From the NCBI GenBank assembly GCA_907163345.1, contig CAJQUN010000003.1:6428821-6492820 (forward strand): a stretch of 64,000 nt of DNA, in the 5' to 3' direction. The position numbers and the translations under genes were made by a program. The notes below the pieces were generated by a model that was not told the DNA's origin, did not search any database, and saw only the letters and a program-made list of their open reading frames with translations. Within the stretch, counting starts at the first letter, position 1. Each line of letters begins with the position of its first letter. This document shows, in pieces, positions 21,937 to 33,998 of the stretch. Origin of the DNA: Haberlea rhodopensis (lineage: Eukaryota > Streptophyta > Magnoliopsida > Lamiales > Gesneriaceae).

Positions 21937-23790
21937 TTAAAGATTCCTCGCAATCAAAAAGTTCTCTTCTTCAATCTCATCTCCAAAACAAGAACCCTCT
22001 ACCCACTCCCCTATATTCCCCACCAAAATATCTCTATCTCTCGCTATCAACGTCAAATTTGGAAATCTAACCTCTAAACTCTCATTTTTCCCCCAAACAT
22101 CTTTCCAAAATTTAGTCCTCATACCATTCCATAATTTGTTTTCCGCAGCCCCCCTGTGAACCAACCTGACCTATCAAGAAAAGAATATTTCAAGATATCT
22201 TTCCGCCAAGACGACACTTTATTCCTAAGCCTTGTACCCCCTGAAGTGATCATTCTCCTAGCAGTGATCCCATATTTGGACCTAAGTAACCTTGCCCATA
22301 GAGAGTTTCCATTGCTTAGAATGTCCCATCCCCATTTTCCCAACAAATCTTTATTGAAATAGTCTAAGTTGCGCACCCCCAAACCCCCGTTTACTTTCGA
22401 TTTGCAAACCTCCGACCATTTGACACAGGCTATTTTACAGCTACTCTCCCCACCCCAAAGAAAAGCAGTTTGAAGGGATTGAAGTTTTACTAAAATGATC
22501 TTCGGAGCATGGTAAAAGATCGGTACAGAAGTCAGCACGACATTGAGTAGGACCAAACGGCCCCCCAAAGACAAACTTTTATCATCCCAAAACGCCAACC
22601 TTTTCCTAAATTTGTCAATCACCGATCCCATAAACTTTTGCGCTTTGGATTTCCTCTCAATTTGTAGCCCCAAATATTTGAAAGGTATGATCCCAACTTT
22701 AAAATTCAACAAGACTGCTAGTTCCTCCAACATTGTCGGATCCAGATTTATCCCCAATAGATTGCTCTTACGAAAATTATTTTCAGCCCTGATAACATCT
22801 CAAAATTGCTTAAAATAGCTTTGAAGATTATAGCATTTTCAGTAGTCGCCTCACCAACCAACATCGTGTCATCCGCAAATTGTAAAATGTGAAATCAATA
22901 GCTCTTCCTCTCAAACACGTAAACTGATAAATAAATTACAATGTACTGCCTTATCAATCATTCGACTTAAAGCCTCTATCACAATGACAAAAAAAAAAAA
23001 AAAGGATCTCCTTGTCTAAGCCCTCTCTGCAATGTGAATTCCTGTGTTGGGTTACCATTAATTAGAACTGAGGCTCTTGCACTCGTGACATTCCATGATC
23101 CACCGTCTCCACTTTGCATCAAAGTTCATTAATGTCATCACATGTTCTAAGAATTTCCAATTGGCCGAATCATAAGCTTTTTCGAAATCCATCTTGAATA
23201 TCATACCCTTTTTCTTCTTCTTCTTTTTTCAATTCGTCAATCAATTCATTAACAGTCACAAGTCCATCCAGAATATGTCGATGGCTAATAAAAGCTGTTT
23301 GAGATGGAGAAATAATTCCGTCAAGTACTTTCCTAAGTCTGTTGGCGAGGACCTTAGATAGAACTTTGTAAATGCAACCAATGAGAGCAATTGGTAGGAA
23401 CTCTTCAATTCTAGTAGGATTATCTTTCTTTGGAATAAGTGCAATAAAATTTGGATTACCCCCCTATGATCAATCTTCCATTTCTATAGAAATCCTCGAA
23501 AAAAGTGATGAAATCTGCTTTCAAGTGATCCAAAAGTATTTGAGAAACCGGAAATTGAAACCGTCAAGCCCTGGGCTCTTTGAGCTATCAAAGTCCCAGA
23601 CTGCATTACGGATCTCGGTTTCCAAAAAAACACTTAATCAAAGATTCATTTTCTAATTCCGTTAACTGCCCAAAATCGATTCCTTGAATCGATGGCCTAT
23701 TCAAATCATCTTGTGGAAACTGATTTGAAAAGTAGTTGTGAACCCCTTCCTTGACTCGTTGAACATCGTCGATCCATTGTCCATTGAAAT
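21937..23790 (-). pseudogene. LINE reverse transcriptase region
   Basis: The RT core is spread over several frames. At about 23350-23640 blocks such as SPGLDGFNF and NPNFIALIPKK can be read. At about 22855-22895 the catalytic motif reads HILQFADDTMLVGE. The frame 22119-22757 gives FKYLGLQIERK, LGGRLVLLNVVLTSVP and KWGWDILSN, the usual thumb and connection blocks, and 21937-22164 continues it. A run of 16 A at about 22988-23003 (plus strand) and several stops disrupt it. Confidence 0.82.
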
Positions 23791-23791
23791 A

Positions 23792-24699
23792 CTAACCAAC
23801 TATCTCGTTCCTTTCCCTTGTCCAATCCATAACTTTATGAAAAAAGCTAGAGTTCACATCACATTCCCGTATCCATTTGATTCTTGCTTTTTGATATAGC
23901 AAAGTGTCTTTTATCCCCAATTGATTCTGTAAATTGATAGCTTCAATCCGTCTAGCATGATTCTCTTCCCTTGACAACTCCATACAATTTGCAATTCTAT
24001 CCCATTCATTAATGATGTCTTTTGTTGCCCCAATTTTCGCTTCCATCAAACCAAAAACTTCTTTATTCCGGATTTTAAGGCTGTTCTTGATGCATTCGAG
24101 CATTCGATTCATACCTTCTCCACAAAAACTTTAAAATCCCTGTGGTGAAACCAAGAATCCATACACCTAAAAGGTTTTGAGCCCCAATCAACTTGACGAT
24201 TATTCAGAATGATAGCACAATGATCTGAGACAGTTCTTTTCAATCCCCATTGTGTTAAGTTTGGCCATTCTTGTATCCAAGAGGCAGAAAAGAGAAACAT
24301 GTCCAATCGACTAACACAAGTGACATCTGGTCTATACCACGTATATTTCCTTCCAATCAAAAGTAAATCGATCAACTTAGAGTTCCTGATAAATGTATCA
24401 AAACCTCACATTTCATTGATATGCTGGTTTGAAGATCTTCCTCTCCTCTCATGAGGAAGTCTCACCTCATTAAAATCTCCACAGATGCACCATCTTTCCC
24501 CTTCATTTCCTTCAATTTTGGATGATAAAGTCTTCCACCGAAGATACCAAGTCCCCTGGAGAATAAACATTGATAATATGGCATTTAATTCGTTATTCCC
24601 CCAATGACATTCAACTCCCAAAATACCATTCTCTCCCCAGCAGTTGTCCATTTTAAAAATTTCCTCATTCCACGAACAAAGAATACCTCATGCAGCCCT
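23792..24699 (-). pseudogene. LINE endonuclease region and linker
   Basis: Frames 24406-24651, 24109-24375 and 23792-24112 together give an APE-type endonuclease without its N-terminus. CICGDFNEVRLPHERRG is the GDFN block, SRLDMFLFS follows, and TVSDHCAIIL is the catalytic SDH block. The 23792-24112 part is the helical linker to RT. The first catalytic residues of the domain (the usual N-terminal Asn and Glu) are lost by truncation. Confidence 0.82.
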
Positions 24700-24714
24700 T
24701 ATAAATTGAACAAG

Positions 24715-26807
24715 TAATTTTTAAAAAATTATTTTAACCGATAATACACCTATTGAATACTCAACCCTAACTACAATTGCTATGGGACTACCGTATACTT
24801 GACCTACGCTAAGATAGTTATAAGTAAAATCCAATTTATCTTTGGAATGGCTTTAACTTACGTTTAACATGTTTCCGGATCGATGAATTTATCGAATGAT
24901 AGTTGGATATAGTGACGTAGGTCCAATAATGCACATATTCGTCGAATATAGTCGATTTATTTTGGTCATTTCACTAGAGCAATGGGGCGATCAAATTAGC
25001 CATGGCTCGAAGTCATATACAAAGATTTGGAGTCCAAAGGGATCAACGAGGATATTCTGACCGAAAGAAACTATTGGGGAAGACTAACACATATGTGCGA
25101 TCCGACTTGATTTCTTCTATGGTTCATGTAGCATACATCAATCTATTGAGATTAAAAGTTTAGTTGTTGTCTTTGTTGAGTTGGATATAAAAATTATAAA
25201 CATTGAATCCTCATAAAAAAGAACATATCAACTTGCTCAGATTTCCTTCAACACATATATTATTAACTTGCTCAAATTTCCCTCTCACAGCACATAATGA
25301 CATTTCTTTCTTCTCGTTACCAGAATCATCTACATACAGATGAAAAAGTTGTTTATTTATTGTTAGGATTGTGACTAATATCCAAATCACTTGCTTCGAT
25401 TTCTTGAGTGACGGTTATGACTACTAACAGATGGTAGTTGAGGATTTGATGAGAAGTTATTCTCTGCATCAAGTGCAGCTGGGATAGTAATCGTCTAACT
25501 GCCATTTCGATGGCTATATATATGGCTTGAAGTCTCAGAAACACGACACCAGATTATTCCAGATTTCGAAAAAGTAAGAGGAGAGTTTCTCATTCTTTGG
25601 TGATTGTGTGAGATACGTATAGATTGTTGTTCAAAAGAATTGTCATTGGAATTCATAGGAGTGACAATTGAGAGTTGAATTCATGTATGTATCGTTGATA
25701 GCAATCAATAAAAGAGGAATAATATTGGCCCCGTGGAGTAGGCAATTGAATCGCCGAACCACGTAAATACGTCTTCTTATCACTTTCTTGTTTATGTTCT
25801 TTGATTGATGATCTGTTCTTGATCGATTACAGTTTGTTGTGTGCTTGTTGATTCAAGTTATCTGGATTAACTTGTACACTGAAATGCTAGTTGAAGTTCT
25901 TGATGTTGATTAGTTTTATCTTCAAGATATATATAGTTAATCTCACGAGAATTCATCTAAATTTCATCAATTATTATTGCTGTTCTTGAACATCTCATTC
26001 TGAGTGTTCGTAAGAAACAAGAAAGATTCATTGGGTTTGATCAAGAATCATAACATTTATATTCAAATCACTCCATTGTATATGCACGCAGTAAAAATTT
26101 CAGAACATCATCAATGGCTTACAAGGTTCATCCATTTTCTGTCCAAGCATCCAAGGCATGTTAAACAAAGACAATCTCTAAAAACACCCCAGTGCACTTC
26201 AAAATAAAAATAAAAAAAAAAGTCTACCCACGAGTATTCTTGAGACGAACATGGCAACATGTTTCATAGTGAATTCAACTAGACGAACAGGGTCATAGTC
26301 CAAATTAACAGATCCATAGAGGCATGCTTCAATTTGGTATGACGAATAATTGGATAACTGTACAAACCTATTCTTTAACTTTGTCCTGGATCATGTAACA
26401 AACTGTTTTTGGAACGAAAAACTGAAACAATGTTTGGTTCTTCTCCAGGTCCCAAACACTGGCTGCGAATGCAGCTCAATGACAGTGTTTTATCAAAGCT
26501 GCTGCTTCTAAATTTATATAAAATGATGACTGTATGACGAAAAGTTGATCCACTTTACAGTGAGATTCAAAAATAAATATTATTGTTTTTATTATATGAA
26601 TCATTATGGTATGAGACAATAAAATCAGATAACATCTCATAAACGAGAGGCCAAGTAAAGCTCATACTTTCTCAACAGCGATGTGAGCAGGAATGGCACG
26701 AGGCATGAACAACAAGAGCAACATTACTGGATGATGCCTTCACCGAGATTGATAAGCCATTCTAGAACCAGCCAAACTGCATTGACAAACCAATATTTTC
26801 AACATGC
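24715..26807. other. Intergenic stretch with an LTR-like remnant
   Basis: Mostly AT-rich DNA. At about 25170-25960 the sequence resembles a worn copia LTR. The strongest sign is GAGTAGGCAATTGAATCGCC followed by GAACCACGTAAATACGTCTT (about 25735-25775), a common U5 signature of plant copia LTRs. Neither ends nor target duplication could be set. From 26200 to 26800 nothing is recognised except the 3' flank of the next gene. Confidence 0.4.
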
Positions 26808-28553
26808 CTATAAATAAGCGATAAGAATTAAAGGTGCATGCAAGATAATGAGTGAAGCATACGTATAAGAAGTATCATGACTGGATTTTTTTTGTTTACT
26901 TTTCCAACAGCGGCAGCACAACCAACTACTATCAAGACAGTGACATTTACAGCTAGGCCAAGAAAGGCAGTTACAGCAGCAGCTTGGCCACGCTGAACAC
27001 TTACAACAGCAGCTTGGCCACGCTGAACACTTACAACAGCAGCTTGGCAAGGTTGGAAACTTGCAGAGACAACTTGGCCAAGAGGGACACTTGCAAATGC
27101 AGCTTGGACAGCATGATTTCAAGTGGGAACTTGACCAGCACGACTTCCAGTAGCAGCCTGGCCATTTACAATGGCATTTCGGCCACTTATAGCAGTAGCT
27201 TGAGCAGCTTAAACAACTATTGGAGCATCTTGGACAGGTAAAACAACTATTGGAGCACCTTGGACAGCCAAACGACTTACAAGAGCAACACGACCACCAT
27301 TTACAAGAGAAATCTGACCATTTACAGCTACATCTAGGCCAATTACAGGAGCAGATGTGCCGACTACAATGGGAACAATGACACGAGGGACATGCGGACT
27401 TCTTCTTTCTGTAACACACAAAAGGGTATGATTGCAATCATAAAGAATTAGAAATTCAAAATACGAATGATTAAAGAGTAACTTGAACAAATAAATACTT
27501 CAATTAGCGCAAAAATATCACTAACTTGGGAAAAGTAACTGTTTGGATAATAGTTTCACTTGTATCCGGGAGCCAGTTGGTGCTGACAGAATCCTCGGGC
27601 TCTCCAAGAATTATGCCACCTTCACTGATATGAGCCTTGGAAACATCATTTACTGGTGCATCAATGGCTCCTTTTGCTCTAGGCTTCAGATTCTGACTCA
27701 ATTTCTTTGTCATGTCTACATTTTCATCAGGTTGCACTTCTTTAACAGTTGAACAATTTAGCCCAGACCCACTTAACTCACTGGTTCTTTTCGGATCACC
27801 AGATTCATAAGGTTCTTCAGATTGATACGATTCTCCAGACTTGTCAAGTTCTCCAGATTGATATATTTGCTTCGAGTTAAAAAATTCTTCGGATTTGAGT
27901 AGTTCTCCAGATCTGTACAAGTCTTTACCCCTCTTTGAAGCATGACCCCTGAAACTATGGTTTCCAATATGAATACTGAACAATGATTCATTTGAAGCAA
28001 CACTCCACTCCATTGGTGATAAGGGTTTAGAGAAAATAGAAGCCGGGATCCTTCCAGGGTCAAAATTTCCAGGCCTTTCCATCACTTGGACGGAAGGAGA
28101 TTGAGTTGGTGACATTTGTGGCAATAGAGATTCATGGGTAATGTCTGAGAACCGTGAAGTCGATTCTGGAGAGTCGATGATAGATTCTTCTAGCCTGTAC
28201 AAGGCCTCCGTTGAAACATCAACCTTGTCAATTTTATACAAATGTTTGATGCCCCCATTAGGCTTGGGAATGCCGTTTGATGGATGTGACCTGGGCAGCG
28301 TATGAGGGATAACTTGGAAGAAATCACCTGATGAGGAGTTTGACGAGGTTGAAGACCTGCCCGAATAGTCTAAACTTTGGACTGAATCACGCCCAATTTC
28401 TATTTCTTCTAGATTAATCTCTGACTCTGGTCTGCTACCACTTCCATGATCCGAATCAACAAGTGAAATCAGTGGTGCCAATGAATCACGTTTACTTTGA
28501 GAAGCATTAGTGTTTGCCTTTAAATGATTTTCGCTTTCACGCCCATTATCCAT
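26808..28553 (-). CDS. Unknown plant protein: Ser-rich N-terminus spliced to a Cys-rich repeat tail
   Basis: Two exons on the minus strand. Exon 1 (28553-27526) encodes 342 residues, polar and Ser-rich, with the block PMEWSVASNESLFSIHIGN (180-198), which I recall from a plant family of unknown function, and short SGE/SEE repeats (about 213-255). A canonical GT-AG intron (27525-27409) joins it to exon 2 in a frame giving KKKKSAC and then about 165 residues with 49 cysteines in CxC, CCC and WPSC patterns, built partly of 10-residue repeats. Exon 2 stays open to 26808; a possible donor at 26899 suggests a further short exon. The start follows a splice acceptor by two bases (TTTCAG then GC-ATG), so 5' untranslated exons lie upstream. 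Metal binding or palmitoylation would fit the tail, but that is speculation. The splice join is what makes the Cys-rich frame believable. Confidence 0.68.
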
Positions 28554-28555
28554 GC

Positions 28556-29782
28556 CTGAAATGAGGGTGTATCTTTAAAGTATATAAATTCTTAATCATC
28601 ATCATGCAGGTAATTTGTCTGGTTACAATTTATAATCAACATTGAGGAGTCAAGAAGCCATGAAACTACAGAAAGTTTTCATGAATTCATTAACTAAGCA
28701 TGGTCAATCGAAAGTCATGTCCTATCATAGACCGTGTAATCGATTTAAAAAGCAAGGGATCAATCCGAAGTTGCATGATCTAGCTTCAATTCCAAATAAA
28801 TCACAATCACTTCCCCAGACAGAAGAAAGATGCTACTGCAAGCTACATTTCTCAAATTTTAATTTGTTTAGGCTATGTTTAATGCTTGCATTATCATTAA
28901 CATAGGAAAAAGTAGCCTGCAATTTCCTATAAATAAAGTCTAAATAACTATTGACCGAACTACATAAATTTCTTCAGATGACACAGACAAAATCCTACTC
29001 TTAATACTCTAGGATCCTGCAGATAAAAGACAAAACAACTCAAACTGCGAGTTTTTAGATTGATAATGCACAATGCTTAATTTACTTTCTTCATGAAATC
29101 ATGCATTAGTCCTTTCACCCAATCCATGATTGCATATCAAAATACCTTTGCAATCTATTCATGGTCTAAACTTAACATTCGGAGAAACACAGTGCAATAG
29201 CAAAAATGGAAATCGCAATAGTTAACAACTAAATTGACATCAGTATAGAGAAAGTAACCACACCTTTGCTCAAAATATGTCCAAATTAGTTTAGCTAACT
29301 GGCAGCCCAACATCGGTCTTCCAAATGGAGAATTATCTGCCGTCACCAATCTCAAAATCTGGAAATAAAACAAACATAAGTCATCACCAACAAATTGATC
29401 CATATTCCTTAATGAAACGGAACAACCTCTTCCAAGATCAAGCTAAAACATAAGAACGCATTCCTAATAGAAAATTATTACAACCGATCATTGATAAAGG
29501 GACGTAACCTCAATCCAATAATTTATAAGCTGCAAAGCGCTGCGGCGTTCTTCTGTTTCTAGATTTTTGACATTTACCTTTAAATAAATTTATAAATGTA
29601 ATTTTTCCTCCTTGAAAGAAGATGGCAAAAGAGAGGAAATGAATTAGGGTTTTGGGGAAGATGAATTTGGTTATGGATCCGTGGAATGGAAATGGAAGGA
29701 GAAACGAGTTTTCCGGACGCAACTTCAAGAAATGATATGAACAACTGACGTTAGGTTCCTATGGCGCCAGTATTTTTAACTA
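28556..29782 (-). promoter_or_regulatory. 5' region of the Cys-rich tail gene
   Basis: On the minus strand 29750-29560 looks like a 5' untranslated exon (CCAAAACCCTAATTCATTTC, then a donor-like AAAGGTAAATG at about 29575). A stretch at about 29270-29360, bounded by TTTTATTTCCAG and a GTGTGG donor, is open (ILRLVTADNSPFGRPMLG) and may be another upstream exon, but it does not join in frame to the ATG at 28553. The region ends where the Helitron begins. Confidence 0.4.
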
Positions 29783-29818
<36 letters not shown>

Positions 29819-32800
29819 AACCAATATAATAAGGCTCAAAGAGTATGAACAGTAACTTGAGTCTACATTTAACAAATCGATGAACAGTACCTTCACAATT
29901 GTTTTTTATTAATTATCTTTGTTGGGCTTGTGGGATGGGTTTTTTCCCTCCTTGACAATAGATGTTGGGCTTGTGGGAGTGTATTGGGCTTGTGGGAAAA
30001 AGTTGGGCTTTTTTTTTTAATCTGGTTGGGTGAGGGATTGCTGATTGCGAGCCCTTCTCGATTTTCTCAGCTTCGCTCTCAGCGCTGCCAGGCGAGGAGG
30101 TCGTCGCCGTCGGTGGTTGGGGCCTGCAAATCGCCGCCTGTACGAGATGGACGTGTTGTCATAGGTTTATCAGATTACGTTCCTAGGTGATGGTTGTGGG
30201 CTTTCTTGCGGACAAGAGGGCGCCGTCTGTTATTACCCACCGGTCAATGTCGGTGACCGGATTTGCTTTCTTTTCCTTCCTTATCTCTTTTCGTTGCAGG
30301 TGTTTGAGTGATGGGGCGTGCCATCATTTCGTTTCGCCGGCGTTACCTCATCTTCTGGTTTGAGACCCATTTCTCTCCTTCTATAAATTATGTTGTTTCT
30401 TGTCGATTTTTGCGTGGCTTTTCTGATTTAGGGCTTCTGCTGTTTATTGCTCAGTCTTCGTTCTCAGGTCAGTTCCATTGCCCAGTTTTTTCTCCCTGGT
30501 TTCCCTGCTTGCTGTAAATTTGTTCCGCTTCTGGGTTTAGATGTGGCTTCCGGTTTTCAAGATATGCGTTCCGATTTCATTTTGGGTTTCATTGTGTGGT
30601 TTTCTCGGGTGTTGGGTATTTGATGTTTTCATTGTGGGGTTTTGGTTTTCTCGGCTGTTGGGTATGTGATGTTTTCATTGTGTACCTTGGACGGTGTTGT
30701 TTCCTTGCCTAGCATGTGTGTGCAGTTCTTGTGGTTGAAAGTTGGGCTTGTGTTCTAGGGTTTATCGCTACATTGATGACTTGATGTTCTCGGCCAAGCT
30801 TCGGGAGCTTCAGATTGCAGAATATTATTTGAGTTATTAGTCTTCTTCCATATGTATTTTGAACACTTAGATGGTTTTTTTTTTATAAATGTTGTCTTCA
30901 GATCCCTGTTTTAAGGAAAACCAGCACTTTTATGTGTGGAGGTAGAATTATGGGGTCTTTGCTTTTGAGATTAGTTTTTGGTGGATTGCTCGATTTTTTT
31001 TCTTGATACTCTCAATTCAGTTTCTGAATATGGCTTTCAGGGTTGCTTATGAGTGTCTTAGAAGTTTTAGTTTAAAATGTTGTCTTCAGGTCCTTGTTTT
31101 AATGAGAAGAGAACTTTTATGTGTTGGGGCAGGATTTTGGGGTCCTTACTTTTGAGATTAGTTTTCGGTGGAATTATCGGATCTTTTTTTTAAAAAGCTC
31201 TCAATCCAGTTTATGAAAATGGCTTTCAAAGTTGCTTATGAGTATGATATGATGTGAATGTGTTAACTTCGAATTTCTTTTGGATCCTATGTTTCCATGG
31301 TGGATTGTTTTTTAAGTTGCTTGCTAATTAGTATGATATGGTATTTAAACGTGTTTTTAAATAGAGGGAACTTATGTTGAGTGCATGTTTTCTGTTGTCG
31401 GGTAATGTTTCACCATTTTTAACATTCCTTATATGCTTTCCCTATGTCAGCAAGCCAAATGGTATTACTACCTCGCCCTTGGATTGGTTGATGTGGAAGC
31501 TAATTTTCTTGGTCAGTTTCACGAGTTTTAGAAACTTTGACATTGAAACATCAACAAACAATCTTCTTCTTTTTGCCATTGACCGAAAAGTGAATTTATA
31601 ACGCATCACGGCAGTGTTGTAAAGTTGTGATTTTTTTACATTTTATGAGGCGTGATGCCTCGTCATCCTGCTAAACAAGGATCTAAAGGCTGTGCCAAGT
31701 AAGTAGCTGCAAGAGTTCTTCCACTTTCATGATTTACCCAGGGATCTTTAATAATCTCCAATTGGCGAAAAATGCGCACACAAATCTTGTATAGGGTATC
31801 TTATATTTTTTTAAAAAATATTTTGGTTACAAATTTGATGATTTGTCAAAGAATCAATTGTATTTATGCACCAAAGAGGCCACAATAATGTGCTTTTGCT
31901 CGATGTATGGTATAGAATATAGATATATGTTATGTGAATATTTAAGAAATTTATTTTATATTTCCAGAAATGTTAATTTGACTGATTGTGAATTGTCAAA
32001 AGTTACCTCTAGAAGCTATGATGGGAAACCAATAAGTGATGGTTTTTTTTTTGGTGATTCTCTGATTATTCCATAGCCCATCTGACTGTAGCAATTTTTT
32101 GTTATTATAGATTTCATGATTTTGTTTTTGGCTATTTTAATGTGAACTTTAGTTTTAAGTTTTTTCTTCCCGCAAAACCATAACTTTTCATGTGTGCCTT
32201 ATCCTATCTGGTTTATATGAGTGAATTGTTAGCTATGCCGAGAATCTCTTCTAAATTATCTATGGCGCTTGTAAGATTCTATGATGTAATATTTTTGGCT
32301 ACAAAATGTAATTTTCACAATAAACACGATAGTTGGAGGCATGCATCTTCATCATATTATACATCACAAAGCTTCAAAAGCTTTAATTAATCATGAGAAT
32401 CATTAAACATTTTGATTGGACCAGCTCGAATTATGCGTTGTGTCGTGTTTACTGCACCTGCATAATATTTACCAACATTTTTACTTTATCAGTAAAGAAT
32501 GTATTCTTTATTCTTATTTTCTGGAAACAATTGTTTGAAGAGAAATTGTGTTAAACAGACTCTCATGCTTTCTTTTGTAGGTGTAGTTGCTATGCTTTTA
32601 TCTTTGCCTCTTGCTTTCTTCCATTTTGGTATTTCCAAGGCTCGCTTGAGGATTTCTTTGGATTTTGGGGTTCCTTATTTTTGGGTGATGTGGCTTTATT
32701 AGTTCCTGTCATTTTGTTGGTTGTTATGGCTGCAGGTTTGTTTAAAGGGGGACGTTGCTTGATCACTTCCTTGCCGCTTTTATTTATTTTGATGTTGCTA

Positions 32801-33998
32801 CGCCAACGTGCTTGGCATTAACGACGCTCCATTATCGACAACTTTATTGAATTCATTTGGCACGCTTTGCAGGGCCTAATCTCGTTCTGATCTTACTACA
32901 ACTCTTGCCGGTAACGTACAATTTGACTGCTTTGCGCGATTCATATAGGTAATCCTCGCTTATATTGATGCATATGCCTTTAGGTTATTAATGATGGACG
33001 ATTCATTTTTCGTCTGAATATCATGAATCCATTGAAATGTGGAAAAATAGCCCCATATAAGGTTGAAATTATTGTTATCGGTCTCCCTTCTTCAATGTGA
33101 TTTTTTTAAGGTCAACCAATATCTCCTTTTTGGCCCTACTAAAATAATGTCTTGGGCTTCTTGAGTTTATTGAGCGAACGAGCAACTTAATTTATTTGAC
33201 CAATTATTTCTAAAATTGTTAAGCCCTTTATATTAAGATAAATTTACTTGGTTATTTAGGATTACGTTGTCATTGGCGTTTCGATAGATCGATCGGCATT
33301 AGCAAACTGTTTAATTTCATATGGGATTGGTGAAGTGTTACTTGACTCTTTTTTGTGAATAAACCAGCTTCCTAACTATGCGGGGGGAAATTATTGCAAA
33401 CGAAGGAAAAATCTTTAATTATTTCAATTAAAAATTCCTCCAAGTTAATTGTTTAGTAATCCTAGCAACCAAACTACGATTACGTATGTTTGTCATTACA
33501 TGCAATACTGAACCAGCTCCCTCAAATGTACCGCTCCTTGTCCCTGGAAACAAAGAACCTATGCCTCATGAGAAAAGGACCCAAATAATACAAAACAAGA
33601 AAACAAACAATTGGCTGCTCGTTTCTTCAAAGCCATCGGGAGACGAATTGAAATTAATTATAATAATAATAATGCTAATCAAAAGCATAGAAAGGTAAAA
33701 CATAGGTGCTCAGTCGCTTGACAAGAATCATGTCATGTTTCACTCCGCCCCCACGCTTTCTTCTACGTGTCTCATGCCGATTTCCAGTTTTTGCCTCTTG
33801 CTCTACATGCATCCGTACTGACGCTCTCCTTTAATTTCGGGCTCGTTTTCCTCCCCACCTGCTGAGACGTTGTCCTCTCTACTTTGCCCGTCTCCCTCAG
33901 TACTTGGTCACCAATAGTGTTCTCATGTTTTCCTCCCCACTATGTCTCTTTAGGCCCCGCATAAAACAGTCGTTTGGCATCTTTGTTGTTGGTCGGGA
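29783..33998 (+). other. Helitron 5' portion, 4.2 kb without a recognised gene
   Basis: A (TA)n run at the very start is followed by repeats of TTGGGCTTGTGGG, a GC-richer patch at 30040-30200 and T-rich, intron-like DNA. No frame here resembles a known protein. It could be promoter and long 5' untranslated exons and introns of the Rep-helicase gene, or captured host DNA. Small tandem duplications occur at about 30590-30690 and 30880-31245. Confidence 0.5.
30880..31245 (+). repeat. Tandem duplication of about 190 bp in the Helitron leader
   Basis: The block AAATGTTGTCTTCAGATCCC...GGTTGCTTATGAGT (about 30885-31055) recurs as AAATGTTGTCTTCAGGTCC...GTTGCTTATGAGT (about 31077-31245), at about 85 percent identity by eye. 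Confidence 0.8.

Larger units (their letters stand above)
19465..24699 (-). mobile_element. L1-type LINE, 5'-truncated, interrupted by a solo LTR
   Basis: On the minus strand a LINE ORF2 can be followed from endonuclease through RT and the Cys/His region to a stop, a 3' untranslated part and a poly(A) tail (the T run at about 19465-19474 on the plus strand). The flanks are TATAAATTGAGTAAG (19450-19464) and TATAAATTGAACAAG (24700-24714), 13 of 15 identical, a good candidate target duplication; this fixes the truncated 5' end at 24699, inside the endonuclease domain. A solo LTR (19786-21454) splits it near the C-terminus. Many stops and frameshifts make it inactive. Confidence 0.88.

Noticed and set aside
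26984..27241. Plus-strand ORF rich in LATLNTYNSS repeats
   Set aside because: It is the antisense reading of the Cys-rich tail repeats; the minus-strand frame is supported by splicing to a normal exon.
29930..30517. Open frames in the GC-richer start of the Helitron that could be a captured gene
   Set aside because: No motif, no convincing splice continuity and no recognisable protein; kept only as unexplained leader DNA.
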